Assembly: GCF_001902295.1 (NCBI RefSeq)
Contig: NZ_CP018335.1
Span: 1,550,001 to 1,614,000 of the forward strand
Source of the DNA: Clostridium kluyveri
GTDB lineage: Bacteria; Bacillota; Clostridia; Clostridiales; Clostridiaceae
Length of the DNA: 64,000 nt
Direction: 5' to 3'
Part shown: one piece after another, positions 43,522 through 53,291 of the stretch
Position numbering within the stretch: position 1 is the first letter of the stretch
Layout: every line of letters begins with the position of its first letter
Notes under the pieces: generated by a model
Databases searched by the model: none
Told to the model about the DNA's origin: nothing
Seen by the model: the letters and a program-made list of their open reading frames with translations, nothing else
Program-made: the position numbers and the translations under genes

Positions 43522-43541
43522 GTTATTCCTTATGTTATATA

Positions 43542-43574
43542 AAGGTGAAGTGTAAAAAGCTTCATCTTTTTTAT
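43542..43574 (+). terminator. Terminator after purL
   Basis: AAGGTGAAG (43542-43550) pairs with CTTCATCTT (43560-43568) with one G.U, followed by TTTTTATT. It lies 20 nt after the purL stop. Confidence 0.75.
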
Positions 43575-43638
43575 TATTCCTTATAGAATCCTTATAATTA
43601 TAGATTATTATTTAATCGAACAGGAGGATAGATTAATA

Positions 43639-44346
43639 ATGAATGATTTAATTTTAGAGACTAAAGGGCTTTGTAAAAATTTTAAAGGACAAATGGCGGT
43701 AAATAATATATCGCTCAGAGTTAGGCGCAATTCTATTTATGGATTGCTTGGGCCAAATGGAGCGGGAAAGTCTACAATATTAAAGATGATAACCGGGATG
43801 CTGCGTGCAAGTAGTGGAGAAATTTTATTTGAAGGTCATAAATGGAGTAGAAGTGATTTGAAAAATATGGGGGCTTTAATAGAGAATGCACCGCTTTATG
43901 GAAATCTTACTGCAAGGGAAAATTTAAAGGTGCGTACAATAGTACTAGGATTACCGGATAGGAGAATTGATGAAGTACTTGAAATAGTGGATTTGAAGAA
44001 TACAGGCAAGAAAAGAGCGCATCAATTTTCTATGGGAATGAAGCAGAGGCTCGGAATTGCAATTGCACTTTTAAATAATCCAAAGCTTTTGATCTTAGAT
44101 GAGCCTACTAATGGACTGGACCCTTTTGGTATACAAGAACTTCGTGAATTAATTCGATCTTTTCCGGCACAGGGGATTACAATAATACTATCAAGTCATA
44201 TATTGAGTGAAGTTGAACAAGTAGCTTGCCAAATTGGGATTATCTCAGGTGGAATTTTAGGGTATCAGGGGGATATGAAAAAGGGAGAAGACCTTGAAAA
44301 GTTGTTTATAGAGGTTGCAGGAAAATACAGAAGGGATGGGGAATAG
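43639..44346 (+). CDS. Lantibiotic-immunity type ABC transporter ATP-binding protein
   Basis: 235 residues. Walker A GPNGAGKST (about 36-44), the degenerate signature FSMGMKQRLG, and Walker B LLILDEPTNGLDP are intact; the FSMGM signature is typical of the BcrA/LanF (MutF, EpiF, NukF) group exporting or excluding antimicrobial peptides. AGGAGG precedes the ATG. It is the first of five co-directional genes: ATPase, two permeases, response regulator and histidine kinase. Confidence 0.9.
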   Translation: MNDLILETKGLCKNFKGQMAVNNISLRVRRNSIYGLLGPNGAGKSTILKMITGMLRASSGEILFEGHKWSRSDLKNMGALIENAPLYGNLTARENLKVRTIVLGLPDRRIDEVLEIVDLKNTGKKRAHQFSMGMKQRLGIAIALLNNPKLLILDEPTNGLDPFGIQELRELIRSFPAQGITIILSSHILSEVEQVACQIGIISGGILGYQGDMKKGEDLEKLFIEVAGKYRRDGE

Positions 44347-44347
44347 C

Positions 44348-45100
44348 ATGGGAGCTTATTTTAAATCAGAGTACTTGAAAATAAAACACACCTTTATAGG
44401 AAAACTTATCTTTATTGCCCCCTTTTTGCCAATAGCACTGTCCTTTGTTTTAACCACAAGATATTTTGAAATTGACAGTTACAATTGGTGGTATGTAATG
44501 CTTTTTCCAGGAATGATATCTTTATTATGTACATTAGTTGTTGTTAAAGATAAAAAAATGAAAAATACGGCAGTGCTTTCCTTACCTGTAGATTTAAAAA
44601 AGATTTGGATGGCAAAAGTGCTTGCATGTGTATGCATGATTGTGGTTGCATCTATGATTCATTTATTTGGCTCTGTATTCATAGGAAATGTTTTAGGAAT
44701 AGGAAAATTTGGAAGTATTCCCATGATAAATGCAGTATTTGCAAGTATAGTTTTAATAATAACATTTCTATGGCAGATACCTTTATGTATGTTTTTAGCA
44801 AGCAAGATAGGAATGTTTTCTACAGTATTAATTAATATTGTTTGTTGTTTTATATTGGGAGTGATGACTGCTGTTAGTGATACACTATGGATGATACCCT
44901 ATGCAGTTCCATCAAGACTTATGATTCCAATCATAAAAGTTTTGCCAAATGGGCTTAGAGCTATTCAAGAGAGTGAGACTTTTAGAACGGAATTATTATC
45001 GGACAGCGTTATATTACCTGGTATTATAATTACAGTTAGCTTATTTGTCATACTTACATTTGCCACTGCAAACTGGTATAAAAAACAGGAGGCGAAGTAA
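44348..45100 (+). CDS. Lantibiotic-immunity ABC permease, MutE/EpiE-like
   Basis: 250 residues, six helices, beginning MGAYFKSEYLKIKHTFIGKL, the family-type N-terminus. ATG 44348 is chosen because GGGATGGGGA precedes it; it starts 1 nt after the ATPase gene stop, so translation is coupled. The family's permeases pair with the ATPase at the membrane and protect cells from lantibiotics or bacitracin-like peptides. Confidence 0.82.
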   Translation: MGAYFKSEYLKIKHTFIGKLIFIAPFLPIALSFVLTTRYFEIDSYNWWYVMLFPGMISLLCTLVVVKDKKMKNTAVLSLPVDLKKIWMAKVLACVCMIVVASMIHLFGSVFIGNVLGIGKFGSIPMINAVFASIVLIITFLWQIPLCMFLASKIGMFSTVLINIVCCFILGVMTAVSDTLWMIPYAVPSRLMIPIIKVLPNGLRAIQESETFRTELLSDSVILPGIIITVSLFVILTFATANWYKKQEAK

Positions 45101-45101
45101 T

Positions 45102-45887
45102 ATGTGCACACCTATTAAATTTATAAAATCCGATTTCTATAAAATCCGTCGTACTGCAATGTTTTGGATACATATTATAGTTCCAATATTGATTTCATTA
45201 TTATTTGTTGCATATTATGGAACTTCAACTGCAGCAGTAGATAATGTTTCTAAGATGGGGCTGTATATGCAAATTTTATCCGTGGGATTTCCACTAATAA
45301 TTGGAATTGTCTGTGCCATGGATGTGGAACAAGAATACGATGCAGGGAACTTTCAGGGGCTCCTGATGTCAGAACACAAGCTTTTAAGCTTTTCAAGTAA
45401 AATATGTATGCTGCTTTTTATGGCATTTTTTTCTCTTATTATTGCCATCGGCATTTTTGTATTAGGATTGGAATTTTTAGTTCATAAGGATGTATTTAAT
45501 TTCTATATTTATGGAAATATAATTTTGATTTTATTATTTAGTCAAATATTTTTGTATATACTACACTTATTATTAAGTTTTTGTTTTGGAACAGGAGTCT
45601 CCATAGGACTTGGAATAGCAGAAAGTCTGGTTTCAGCTCTTATGCTTACAGGACTTGGAGATGTAATAGGCAAATGGATTCCGTGCAGCTGGGGCGGCAG
45701 AATAATTCAAAATTATATTATATTGAATAGTGATGTATATGATATTAATGTACTACTGTATAAATTTCAGGGATTATATATGAATGAATTTAAATTAGGA
45801 ATATATATTTGTGGCATTGCAACTATCATATTGTTTTTATTAAGTTTAATATGGTATAACTATTTTGAGGGAAGAAGTGAAAATTAG
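45102..45887 (+). CDS. Lantibiotic-immunity ABC permease, MutG-like
   Basis: 261 residues, six helices. The N-terminus MCTPIKFIKSDFYKIRRTAMFWIH is typical of the second permease. ATG 45102, with GGAGGCGAAG upstream, starts 1 nt after the MutE-like stop. No lantibiotic precursor or modification gene is visible in the window, so this looks like self-standing immunity or detoxification. Confidence 0.82.
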   Translation: MCTPIKFIKSDFYKIRRTAMFWIHIIVPILISLLFVAYYGTSTAAVDNVSKMGLYMQILSVGFPLIIGIVCAMDVEQEYDAGNFQGLLMSEHKLLSFSSKICMLLFMAFFSLIIAIGIFVLGLEFLVHKDVFNFYIYGNIILILLFSQIFLYILHLLLSFCFGTGVSIGLGIAESLVSALMLTGLGDVIGKWIPCSWGGRIIQNYIILNSDVYDINVLLYKFQGLYMNEFKLGIYICGIATIILFLLSLIWYNYFEGRSEN

Positions 45888-45901
45888 AAGGAAGTGATAG
45901 T

Positions 45902-46561
45902 ATGGCGAATATACTGGCAGTTGATGATGAAGAGGGAATTCTTAAAATTATAAAAACAGCACTTTCAAGAGAAGGACACAGGGTTACCACGGCCTGCGAT
46001 TTTTCATCTTTCCCTGTTGAAAGATGTTTGGATTATGATTTGATTTTACTAGATGTGATGATGCCAGATATAGATGGGTTCACTCTTTGTAAAAACATTC
46101 GTGACATAGTAGATTGTCCTATTTTGTTCCTGACTGCAAAGACTATGGAGGAAGACATTGTAAAAGGACTTGGCATGGGTGGTGATGACTACATCACAAA
46201 GCCCTTTGGAATCAATGAACTGCGCTCAAGAGTGGCAGCACACCTTAGAAGGGAACACAGGGAAAAACATAATAGTTTTATTGTATCTGGAGTGAAGTTC
46301 AGACTTTCGGCAAAAGAGGTGTTTATAGAAGAAAAACAGATACCTCTTACAAAAAGTGAGTATGAAATCAGTGAATTCCTTGCCATAAATCATGGGCAGG
46401 TGTTTTCAAAGGAAAAAATATATGAGACTATATTTGGTTTTGACGGTGAAAGTGACGGCTCAGCTATTGTTGAACATATAAAAAACATAAGGGCGAAGTT
46501 TGCAAGGGCAGGTTCTTCTCCAATTGAAACAGTTTGGGGGATTGGATACAAATGGGTTTAA
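45902..46561 (+). CDS. OmpR-family response regulator
   Basis: 219 residues. The receiver domain has DDEE (9-11 acidic pocket), the phosphoacceptor D51 in LLDVMMPDIDG, T at LTAKT, and K at TKPFG; the DNA-binding domain (about 130-219) has the winged helix with PLTKSEYEISEFLAINHGQV and TVWGIGYKW. Its partner kinase follows, overlapping by 10 nt. It probably controls the ABC operon upstream. Confidence 0.92.
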   Translation: MANILAVDDEEGILKIIKTALSREGHRVTTACDFSSFPVERCLDYDLILLDVMMPDIDGFTLCKNIRDIVDCPILFLTAKTMEEDIVKGLGMGGDDYITKPFGINELRSRVAAHLRREHREKHNSFIVSGVKFRLSAKEVFIEEKQIPLTKSEYEISEFLAINHGQVFSKEKIYETIFGFDGESDGSAIVEHIKNIRAKFARAGSSPIETVWGIGYKWV

Positions 46562-47928
46562 AAGGTAAAAAAAGTTTGAAAGGTATATTTATCAGATATA
46601 TATTATGCTTTTGTCTCGCAACAATTTTACTTTTAGTAGTATATTCATTTTTAGTTGTTGTGATGATTGAAAAGCATTTTATATTACCTGCCAATTATTC
46701 AGAGAAGAAGATTGAAGAAAACAGCAGTGCCATTTTGAATGCAGATAAGGTGACTAAAAATTTAATACCTCAGGGATGTAATTATGGTGTTTATGATGAA
46801 AAAGGCAGTATGCTTTATGGAAGTTTTACAGTTGAACAAGCTAAGCAAGCATGGAGGGCAATGAAGAATAATCAAAATATTATTTTTGGAGATCGCTATT
46901 ATAAGGTATTTCATAGAAAAAAAGACATTTGTATTATTCAATATTCTATTAAGGCACAATTTGAATCACCTTTAATTAGAAAACATTTGGCAAATGTAGA
47001 GTTGTTAGGAGTAGTTTTATTTTTGATATTATTTATAGGAGAAGTTGTTCTGCTGGCAGTGGCATTTGGAAAATACCTATCTAAAGAGATTAAAGTTTTA
47101 ATTGAAGTTTCAGATAACATAAAGAGAAAGCATCTTGACTTTGAGCCTAAACATTCTGATATTCATGAAATTGAAGAAGTCATTAATTCTTTAGATGATA
47201 TGAAAAATGCATTAAAGGAATCTTTAGAAAAACAATGGGATATGGAAAAATTAAGGAAAAATCAAATTTCTGCATTGGCACATGATATAAAGACACCGCT
47301 TACCATAATAAAAGGAAATTCGGAATTAATGAAGGAAGATGGTAATATAAAATATAATGACTATATTTTAAAAAGTGCAGATGAAATTGAAAAATACTTA
47401 AGAATTCTTATAGATATTACAAAATCAGAAGATACACTGATCTTAAAGCAGGTTAAAATAAAGACCAAAGCATTTTTTGAAAGAATTGTAGATAAGGAAA
47501 GTGCGTTAGCTTCTGAAAAAAATCTTGAACTCATAAGTGAAGTGGAAAGTGCACCTGAATTTTTTTATGGGGATGAAGAACTTTTATATAGGGCTATTAT
47601 GAATGTAATTTCAAATGCAATTGAGTACTCCCCGGAGTTTGGAAAATTGATTTTTAAAATTTATGGATGTAAAAATGAACTTGAGTTTTCAATTGAAGAC
47701 AGTGGACATGGATTTTCAGAGGAAGAACTGAAATTTGCAGCAGAGCAGTTTTATAGGGGAGACAAGAGTAGAATTTCAAAGAATCATTATGGCATGGGAC
47801 TATTTATTACAAATTCATTTATAAAGTTAAGTGGCGGAATTATGAAATTATCAAATTCTGAACAAATTGGCGGCGCAAGGGTAATTTTGAAAGTACCATC
47901 ATTATCCAAATCTATCACAACCAATTAA
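46552..47928 (+). CDS. Sensor histidine kinase
   Basis: 458 residues. Two membrane helices (about 16-36 and 144-166) frame a small extracellular domain; HAMP-like DIKRKHLDFEP follows; the phosphoacceptor is H244 in ISALAHDIKTPLTIIKGN; ATPase boxes NVISNAIEYSPEFG, EDSGHGFSEEE and GMGLFITNSFI are complete. ATG 46552 overlaps the regulator stop. It is the BcrS/LanK type that senses peptide antibiotics, inferred from neighbours. Confidence 0.92.
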   Translation: MGLKGKKSLKGIFIRYILCFCLATILLLVVYSFLVVVMIEKHFILPANYSEKKIEENSSAILNADKVTKNLIPQGCNYGVYDEKGSMLYGSFTVEQAKQAWRAMKNNQNIIFGDRYYKVFHRKKDICIIQYSIKAQFESPLIRKHLANVELLGVVLFLILFIGEVVLLAVAFGKYLSKEIKVLIEVSDNIKRKHLDFEPKHSDIHEIEEVINSLDDMKNALKESLEKQWDMEKLRKNQISALAHDIKTPLTIIKGNSELMKEDGNIKYNDYILKSADEIEKYLRILIDITKSEDTLILKQVKIKTKAFFERIVDKESALASEKNLELISEVESAPEFFYGDEELLYRAIMNVISNAIEYSPEFGKLIFKIYGCKNELEFSIEDSGHGFSEEELKFAAEQFYRGDKSRISKNHYGMGLFITNSFIKLSGGIMKLSNSEQIGGARVILKVPSLSKSITTN

Positions 47929-48052
47929 GGGAATCAAGTGTCCGCTGGAACTTGACACAGATAAATTATTGTAATTTGTTGTTTATTTTAAATACCTATG
48001 GTTTAATTGAATTAGTGGAAAATAATATATTATGCTGGGGGGAGATGTGTAG

Positions 48053-48922
48053 ATGACAAAGCCCATAATTATGACGGATGCCAGTTGTGATTTGCCAGGC
48101 AGTTTTATTATGGAAAAGAAAATTCCCTTTTTAGGTTTAATCTGTAACTTCAAGGGCAAGGATTATGAGGACAGTTTTGGAGAGTCTTTGAGCTACAAGG
48201 AATTTTATGAAGGATTAAGAAAAGGTGAATTACCCTATACATGTCAGATAAACGAATATAGATTTACTGAAAAATTCAAAGAACTGCTAAAGGAGAAAAG
48301 ACCTATAATATACATAGGCCTGTCCTCAGGAATAAGCGGTACTTTCAACAGTGCAAAGCTGGCAAAGGAAGAGGTGTTAAGCCAATTTGAAGGTGCTGAT
48401 ATAACTTTAATAGATAGTAAATCAGCATCAATGGGGCTGGGTATTTTAGTATATAATGCTTATTATATGGCAGAGAATGGGTGCACTAGAGATGAAATTG
48501 TAAACTGGGTGGAAAGTAATAAACTTAAAATGAACCATTGGTTTATGGTGGAAGATTTAAAATATTTAAAAAAAGGAGGGAGGATACCTTCATTTAAAGC
48601 TAATGTAGGCTCTCTCTTAAATGTAAAACCAATTATGTGTATTCAAGAAGATGGAACTTTAAAAAGTGTAGTTAACCTTAGGGGGAGAAAAAAGGCAATT
48701 AAATGTATTGCAGAGAAGTTTAAAGAAAAAAGTATGTATACGGAAAATCAGATTATAGGTATTTCACATGGAGATTGTTTAGAAGATGCAATGTTCCTTG
48801 AAAAAATTATAAAAGAAGACTTTCCAAATAATAAATTTATTATAAATATACTGGGATTTGGTATGGCTGCTCACTGTGGATGCGGCACCCTTTCTTTGTT
48901 TTTTCTGGGAAATGGAAGATAG
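48053..48922 (+). CDS. DegV family fatty-acid-binding protein
   Basis: 289 residues. DASCDLPGSFI opens, YIGLSSGISGTFNSAKLA forms the lipid-binding loop, LKYLKKGGRIP and ALN-type VNLRGRKKAI follow. DegV/FakB proteins bind fatty acids and hand them to FakA kinase; no FakA is nearby. GGGGGGAGATG precedes the ATG. Monocistronic, with a terminator. Confidence 0.9.
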   Translation: MTKPIIMTDASCDLPGSFIMEKKIPFLGLICNFKGKDYEDSFGESLSYKEFYEGLRKGELPYTCQINEYRFTEKFKELLKEKRPIIYIGLSSGISGTFNSAKLAKEEVLSQFEGADITLIDSKSASMGLGILVYNAYYMAENGCTRDEIVNWVESNKLKMNHWFMVEDLKYLKKGGRIPSFKANVGSLLNVKPIMCIQEDGTLKSVVNLRGRKKAIKCIAEKFKEKSMYTENQIIGISHGDCLEDAMFLEKIIKEDFPNNKFIINILGFGMAAHCGCGTLSLFFLGNGR

Positions 48923-48955
48923 ATTATTTTAAATTATGGTTCACCAGAGATACTG

Positions 48956-49007
48956 GAGACTTAGCTTCCTTAGCATAATAAGGATTTGCTTAGTCTCTTT
49001 TTATTTT
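48956..49007 (+). terminator. Terminator after degV
   Basis: GAGACTTAGC (48956-48965) pairs with GCTTAGTCTC (48988-48997) with one mismatch, and a TTTTTATTTTT tail follows. The loop (22 nt) has its own CCTTAGCATAATAAGG hairpin. Confidence 0.75.
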
Positions 49008-49126
49008 TATGTGAGTATTTTAAAAGAAATATAAAGTTTACATTGTTTTAATACACTTTACATTCTTAAATTATATACTATTTTTAATTATTGGATATAA
49101 ACCGATTTTTTAAAAGGAGGAAATCT

Positions 49127-51121
49127 ATGAAAACTATTAAACATAAGATAATATTGGTAATCTCAATTACATGTATATTAAGTCTATTGGTGTCTTCAGC
49201 AGTCAGTTATTTTATATTTTACAATTCTATAATTGGAGAATCTAAAAATAAGATTTCAGCACAGTCGGATAAATATGCGGAAATTATTAATGGTTGGATT
49301 GAGGGGCAGGGAAAAATAGTAAGTGAGATTGGTGATAGTATACAACATATGGGAACTTCAGATGATAAAAAACTTTTGGAGTATTTAAAGAAAAAAACAG
49401 ATTCAAATTCTTATTCTCTAGCAGTATATGTAGGTTTTAAGAATAAAAAATATTTAGACGGTTCCGGATGGGTGCCTGACAATACATTTGTGTGTACTGA
49501 AAGAATATGGTATAAAGATGCTGTTGAAAAAAGAGCACTGACCTATTCCGAACCATATGTGGACGCAGAAACAAAGAAAATGGTAGTATCCATATCTAAA
49601 CCCATAATAGAAAATAATGAAGTGGTTGCAGTTGTAGGTTCTGATATCAGATTAGATACAATCACGAGTATTATAGATAAGGCAAAGCCTATAAGTAATA
49701 GCTATGCTTTTTTAATTGATAATAAAAATAATTTTATGGTTCATCCTAATAAGGATTTTAAGCCCACAGCAGAGGGAGCTAAAAATATTACAAAAGTAAT
49801 GGATGGACATCTTTCAAACATATTGAATAAAAATATAATTTTGAATCAGGATTATGATGGCAAAGAAAAGTATTTTACTACTTCAAAAATTAATTCCTGT
49901 AACTGGACAGTCGGTTTGGCAGTGCCTAAAGCTCAATTGGAAAAACCATTGAGAGAATTAATCTGGTGGTTGACATTAGTAATTGGTGCTTCATTAATAT
50001 TAGCAGTGTTGATTTCCATGTATTTTGGCAAAAGGATAGGAGATCCCATATTATCTCTGGTGAAAGTAGTAAATAAAGCTTCAAATTTTGATTTGACTTC
50101 AGATCATAGATTTGATTATCTATTAAAAAGAAAAGATGAAATAGGACAACTTGCAAATGCATTTAATATTATGAAGGAAGAATTAACCGGATTAATCGAG
50201 GATATATCACATAATTCCCAAAAGATGAGTATAGAAAGTAAAGAGTTCTCTGAAATTGTGAAGGAAATATCTTCAAAAATTCAGGAAACAGGCAGTGCTG
50301 TAAGAAGTATAACAGATGTTGTACAGGAGTCAGGTGCAGTATCGGAAGAAATCAGTGCATCTATAGAAGAAGTGGATTCTAGCATAAATGAGCTTTCAGG
50401 TAAGGCCGAGGAAGGAAGCAATAATGCAAATGAATTTAGACAAAGATCTGAGCATATAAAGGCTAAAGTCAAATCCATTATAGAAAATATTCAAAATTTA
50501 TATAATGAGAAAGAAGAAAATGTAATAAAGGCAATTGAAGATGGGAAGGTGGTGGAAAATATAGTAATGATGGCAGATACTATTTCCAGTATAGCAGAAC
50601 AGATAAATTTACTTGCCCTTAATGCATCAATAGAAGCTGCCAGGGCAGGACAACAGGGGAAAGGATTTGCAGTAGTGGCTGAAGAAGTTGGAAAGCTTGC
50701 AGAACAGTCTTCACAGGCAGTATCAGGTATCCAGGAGACTATTATAAAAGTCAAAGAGGCATTTGAAAAACTTTCTTATACCGCCAATGAGATATTACAT
50801 TTTATAAATGGTGATATATACTCTCACTTTATGAGTTTTCAAGATATTGGAAATCAATATTATAATGATTCAGATTATACAAGTAGACTGTCTAATGAGA
50901 TAGCGGCATTTTCCCAGCAGATTACCGCTACAATAAACCAATTAAGTGAAGCAGTTCAATTTATGGCATTAAATATACAAAATTCATTAGGAGATGCAGA
51001 AACAATAAGAACAAATATTGATAAAAATACTAGATCAATAGGACAAGTTGCTATAACAGCCCAAGGACAAACAGAAATGGCAGAAAAACTTAATAGAACA
51101 GTAAAGAAATTTAAAATTTAG
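49127..51121 (+). CDS. Transmembrane methyl-accepting chemotaxis protein (dCache type)
   Basis: 664 residues from ATG 49127 with AAAAGGAGGAAA upstream. A membrane helix (about 9-31) is followed by an extracellular dCache domain (about 40-280) with ERIWYKDAVEKRALTYSEPY and VVSISKPI, a second helix (about 285-305), a HAMP domain, and the signalling domain with NLLALNASIEAARAGQQGKG and VVAEEVGKLAEQS. dCache domains bind amino acids or other small ligands; here unknown. Third chemoreceptor gene in the window. Confidence 0.93.
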   Translation: MKTIKHKIILVISITCILSLLVSSAVSYFIFYNSIIGESKNKISAQSDKYAEIINGWIEGQGKIVSEIGDSIQHMGTSDDKKLLEYLKKKTDSNSYSLAVYVGFKNKKYLDGSGWVPDNTFVCTERIWYKDAVEKRALTYSEPYVDAETKKMVVSISKPIIENNEVVAVVGSDIRLDTITSIIDKAKPISNSYAFLIDNKNNFMVHPNKDFKPTAEGAKNITKVMDGHLSNILNKNIILNQDYDGKEKYFTTSKINSCNWTVGLAVPKAQLEKPLRELIWWLTLVIGASLILAVLISMYFGKRIGDPILSLVKVVNKASNFDLTSDHRFDYLLKRKDEIGQLANAFNIMKEELTGLIEDISHNSQKMSIESKEFSEIVKEISSKIQETGSAVRSITDVVQESGAVSEEISASIEEVDSSINELSGKAEEGSNNANEFRQRSEHIKAKVKSIIENIQNLYNEKEENVIKAIEDGKVVENIVMMADTISSIAEQINLLALNASIEAARAGQQGKGFAVVAEEVGKLAEQSSQAVSGIQETIIKVKEAFEKLSYTANEILHFINGDIYSHFMSFQDIGNQYYNDSDYTSRLSNEIAAFSQQITATINQLSEAVQFMALNIQNSLGDAETIRTNIDKNTRSIGQVAITAQGQTEMAEKLNRTVKKFKI

Positions 51122-51151
51122 ATTCTGTTTAAAAATGGTGTTAATATTATG

Positions 51152-51194
51152 ATAATCTTTAATAGAAGTGAAATCAGCTTCCATTAAAGATTAT
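51152..51194 (+). terminator. Large inverted repeat after the dCache receptor, probable terminator
   Basis: ATAATCTTTAAT (51152-51163) pairs with ATTAAAGATTAT (51183-51194) and GAAG (51165-51168) with CTTC (51178-51181), 16 bp with one mismatch. It lies 30 nt after the stop codon. The T-run is poor (TATATTG). Confidence 0.55.
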
Positions 51195-51279
51195 TATATT
51201 GATATCTATTTAAAAAAACATTATCTATATCTAATAATTTGTAAAATTAAAGTTACTTATAAATTTTTTATATATTATA

Positions 51280-51308
51280 TTGCTATTTTCAAGATTAACT
51301 GATAGAAT
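51280..51308 (+). promoter_or_regulatory. Candidate promoter of the his operon
   Basis: TTGCTA (51280-51285) and TAGAAT (51303-51308) have a 17-nt spacer, four and five matches to consensus. It lies 63 nt before hisZ. No T-box or other riboswitch was found in the 250 nt before hisZ. Confidence 0.5.
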
Positions 51309-51371
51309 AGCATTAATAATTTAATTTAGCACTACATTGAATTAAAGCGATAAAATAAGGAAGTGATTTCT

Positions 51372-52547
51372 ATGGCTAATTGGAGAAAATATATACCAGA
51401 GGGAACAAAGGATATTTTATTTCAAGAATGTAAAAAGAAAGTACAGATAGAAAATATATTAAGAGAAATTTATATAAATAGTGGATTTTTAGAGGTTAAA
51501 TCCCCAACTTTAGAGTTTTATGATGTATTCAATATAGAAAATTCAACCTTGCCTCAGGAAAAAATATATAAATTAATTGATGGACAAGGAAGAATATTAG
51601 CTTTAAGAGCAGACATGACCACCCCTATTGCAAGAATTGTGGGGACTAAGTTAAAGGATGCAGTTTATCCTTTAAGGCTTTGTTATACTTCAAATGTATA
51701 TAGAGTTAATGAGAGTTTAAATGGTAAAAATAGTGAAATAACTCAATCAGGAGTGGAAGTTGTAGGAATAAAGGATATTAATGCAGATGCAGAAGTGATT
51801 ATAATGGGAATAAAAGCTCTTTTAAATTGTGGACTTGAAAATTTTAAAATAGAGATTGGCCATGCAGAGATGTTTAAAGCGTTGGTGGAAGATGTAAATC
51901 TTGATTATGAAGAGAAAGAAAAGTTGAGAGAAAGCATAGACACTAAGAACTTCACTGCGTTGAATGAAATTCTTCATGAAAATAAAGACAAATTTGAAAA
52001 AAGTTCTTTAAATATTTTAAAAGAACTTCCAAAGTTATTTGGAGGTATAGATATAATTGAAAAGACATCCTGTATCACTTGTAATAAAAGGGCCATAAGA
52101 GCTTTAGAAGATGTTAGAAAGGTGTATGAAATTGTAGAGAGTATAGGACTTGGGGAATATCTGTCCGTAGATTTAGGAATGGTGTACCATATAGATTATT
52201 ATACTGGAATAATATTTAGAGGGTATACTCAGGGTTTTGGAGGAAACATACTAAGTGGGGGAAGATATGATAATTTGATAGCACAATTTGGAGAAAATAA
52301 ACCGGCTACAGGATTTGCCATAGATGTGGATGGAATAATTAAATCCCTTCAGACAAATGGGAATTTTTCTGATAAAAATGATGAAAAAGTGCTTGTCTAT
52401 TATAACAAACAAAATTTCAAAGAGGCATATGAAAGAGCACAAAGCCTCAGAGAGAAGGGAATAGTTGCAGAGATTACCCATTTTGATGAAGAAAAAGAGG
52501 CCAGAGAATATGCACATAGCAAAAATATGAAATTCTTAAAAATATAA
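51372..52547 (+). CDS. hisZ: ATP phosphoribosyltransferase regulatory subunit HisZ
   Basis: Paralogue of histidyl-tRNA synthetase that lacks synthetase activity and activates the short HisG. 391 residues. The N-terminal YIPEGTKDILFQEC and LRADMTTPIARIVGT, CYTSNVYRV and GGRYDNLIAQFG match the HisZ/HisS core. ATG 51372 has GGAAGTGAT upstream; the extra frame to 51363 is unsupported. First of hisZGDCBHAFIE. Confidence 0.94.
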   Translation: MANWRKYIPEGTKDILFQECKKKVQIENILREIYINSGFLEVKSPTLEFYDVFNIENSTLPQEKIYKLIDGQGRILALRADMTTPIARIVGTKLKDAVYPLRLCYTSNVYRVNESLNGKNSEITQSGVEVVGIKDINADAEVIIMGIKALLNCGLENFKIEIGHAEMFKALVEDVNLDYEEKEKLRESIDTKNFTALNEILHENKDKFEKSSLNILKELPKLFGGIDIIEKTSCITCNKRAIRALEDVRKVYEIVESIGLGEYLSVDLGMVYHIDYYTGIIFRGYTQGFGGNILSGGRYDNLIAQFGENKPATGFAIDVDGIIKSLQTNGNFSDKNDEKVLVYYNKQNFKEAYERAQSLREKGIVAEITHFDEEKEAREYAHSKNMKFLKI

Positions 52548-52621
52548 AGTATTTAAAAGTAGACAATTAATATGTGGGTTGTTGTTTGTTTTTAGATACT
52601 TAAAGAAATGGAGAAATTGAT

Positions 52622-53281
52622 ATGGATGGTGAAAGAAAAATCAAAATAGCTCTAACTAAGGGAAGAATAGAAAAAGAAGCTGTAAAGATATTTGAAAGAG
52701 CTGGTGTAGATTGCAGTGAAGTTATAAATAAGGGGAGAAAACTTATTTTTCACAATATGGAAAGCAATATAGATTTTGTATTGGTGAAAGCTCCTGATGT
52801 ACTCACTTATGTGGAGCATGGTGTAGTGGATGTGGGAATAGTTGGAAAAGATACTTTGCTTGAGCAGGATAAAAACTTTTATGAAGTGTTGGATTTGGGA
52901 TTTGGAAAATGTAAATTTTCACTGGCTGGTCTTAAAAATTCTGATTTTTATTCAGGATATAACAGAAAAAAAATTGCCACTAAATATCCAAATGTAGCAA
53001 GGAGTTATTTTAGAAAGCTGGGGCAGGATGTGGAAATTATAAAAATAGAAGGATCTGTGGAACTTGCACCTATACTAGGGCTTGCAGATGCCATAGTAGA
53101 TATAGTGGAAACAGGCAGTACCTTAAAAGAAAATGGTCTTGTTGTCTATAAAGATATATGCAGCATAAGTGCGAGGATGGTAGTTAATATGGCCAGTATG
53201 AAAATGAAAAAAGAAGAGATAGAAAAAATAATAAATAAGGTGCAAGTGCAGATAAATGAAATGGAAAAAGCTGCAAGGTAG
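52622..53281 (+). CDS. hisG: ATP phosphoribosyltransferase, short form
   Basis: First enzyme of histidine synthesis: ATP plus PRPP. 219 residues, so the short catalytic form that needs HisZ. KIALTKGRIEKEAVKIF opens, GVVDVGIVGKDTLLE and LADAIVDIVETGSTLKENGL (PRPP loop type) are typical. It is 74 nt after hisZ. Confidence 0.95.
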   Translation: MDGERKIKIALTKGRIEKEAVKIFERAGVDCSEVINKGRKLIFHNMESNIDFVLVKAPDVLTYVEHGVVDVGIVGKDTLLEQDKNFYEVLDLGFGKCKFSLAGLKNSDFYSGYNRKKIATKYPNVARSYFRKLGQDVEIIKIEGSVELAPILGLADAIVDIVETGSTLKENGLVVYKDICSISARMVVNMASMKMKKEEIEKIINKVQVQINEMEKAAR

Positions 53282-53291
53282 GAGGGAGTCC

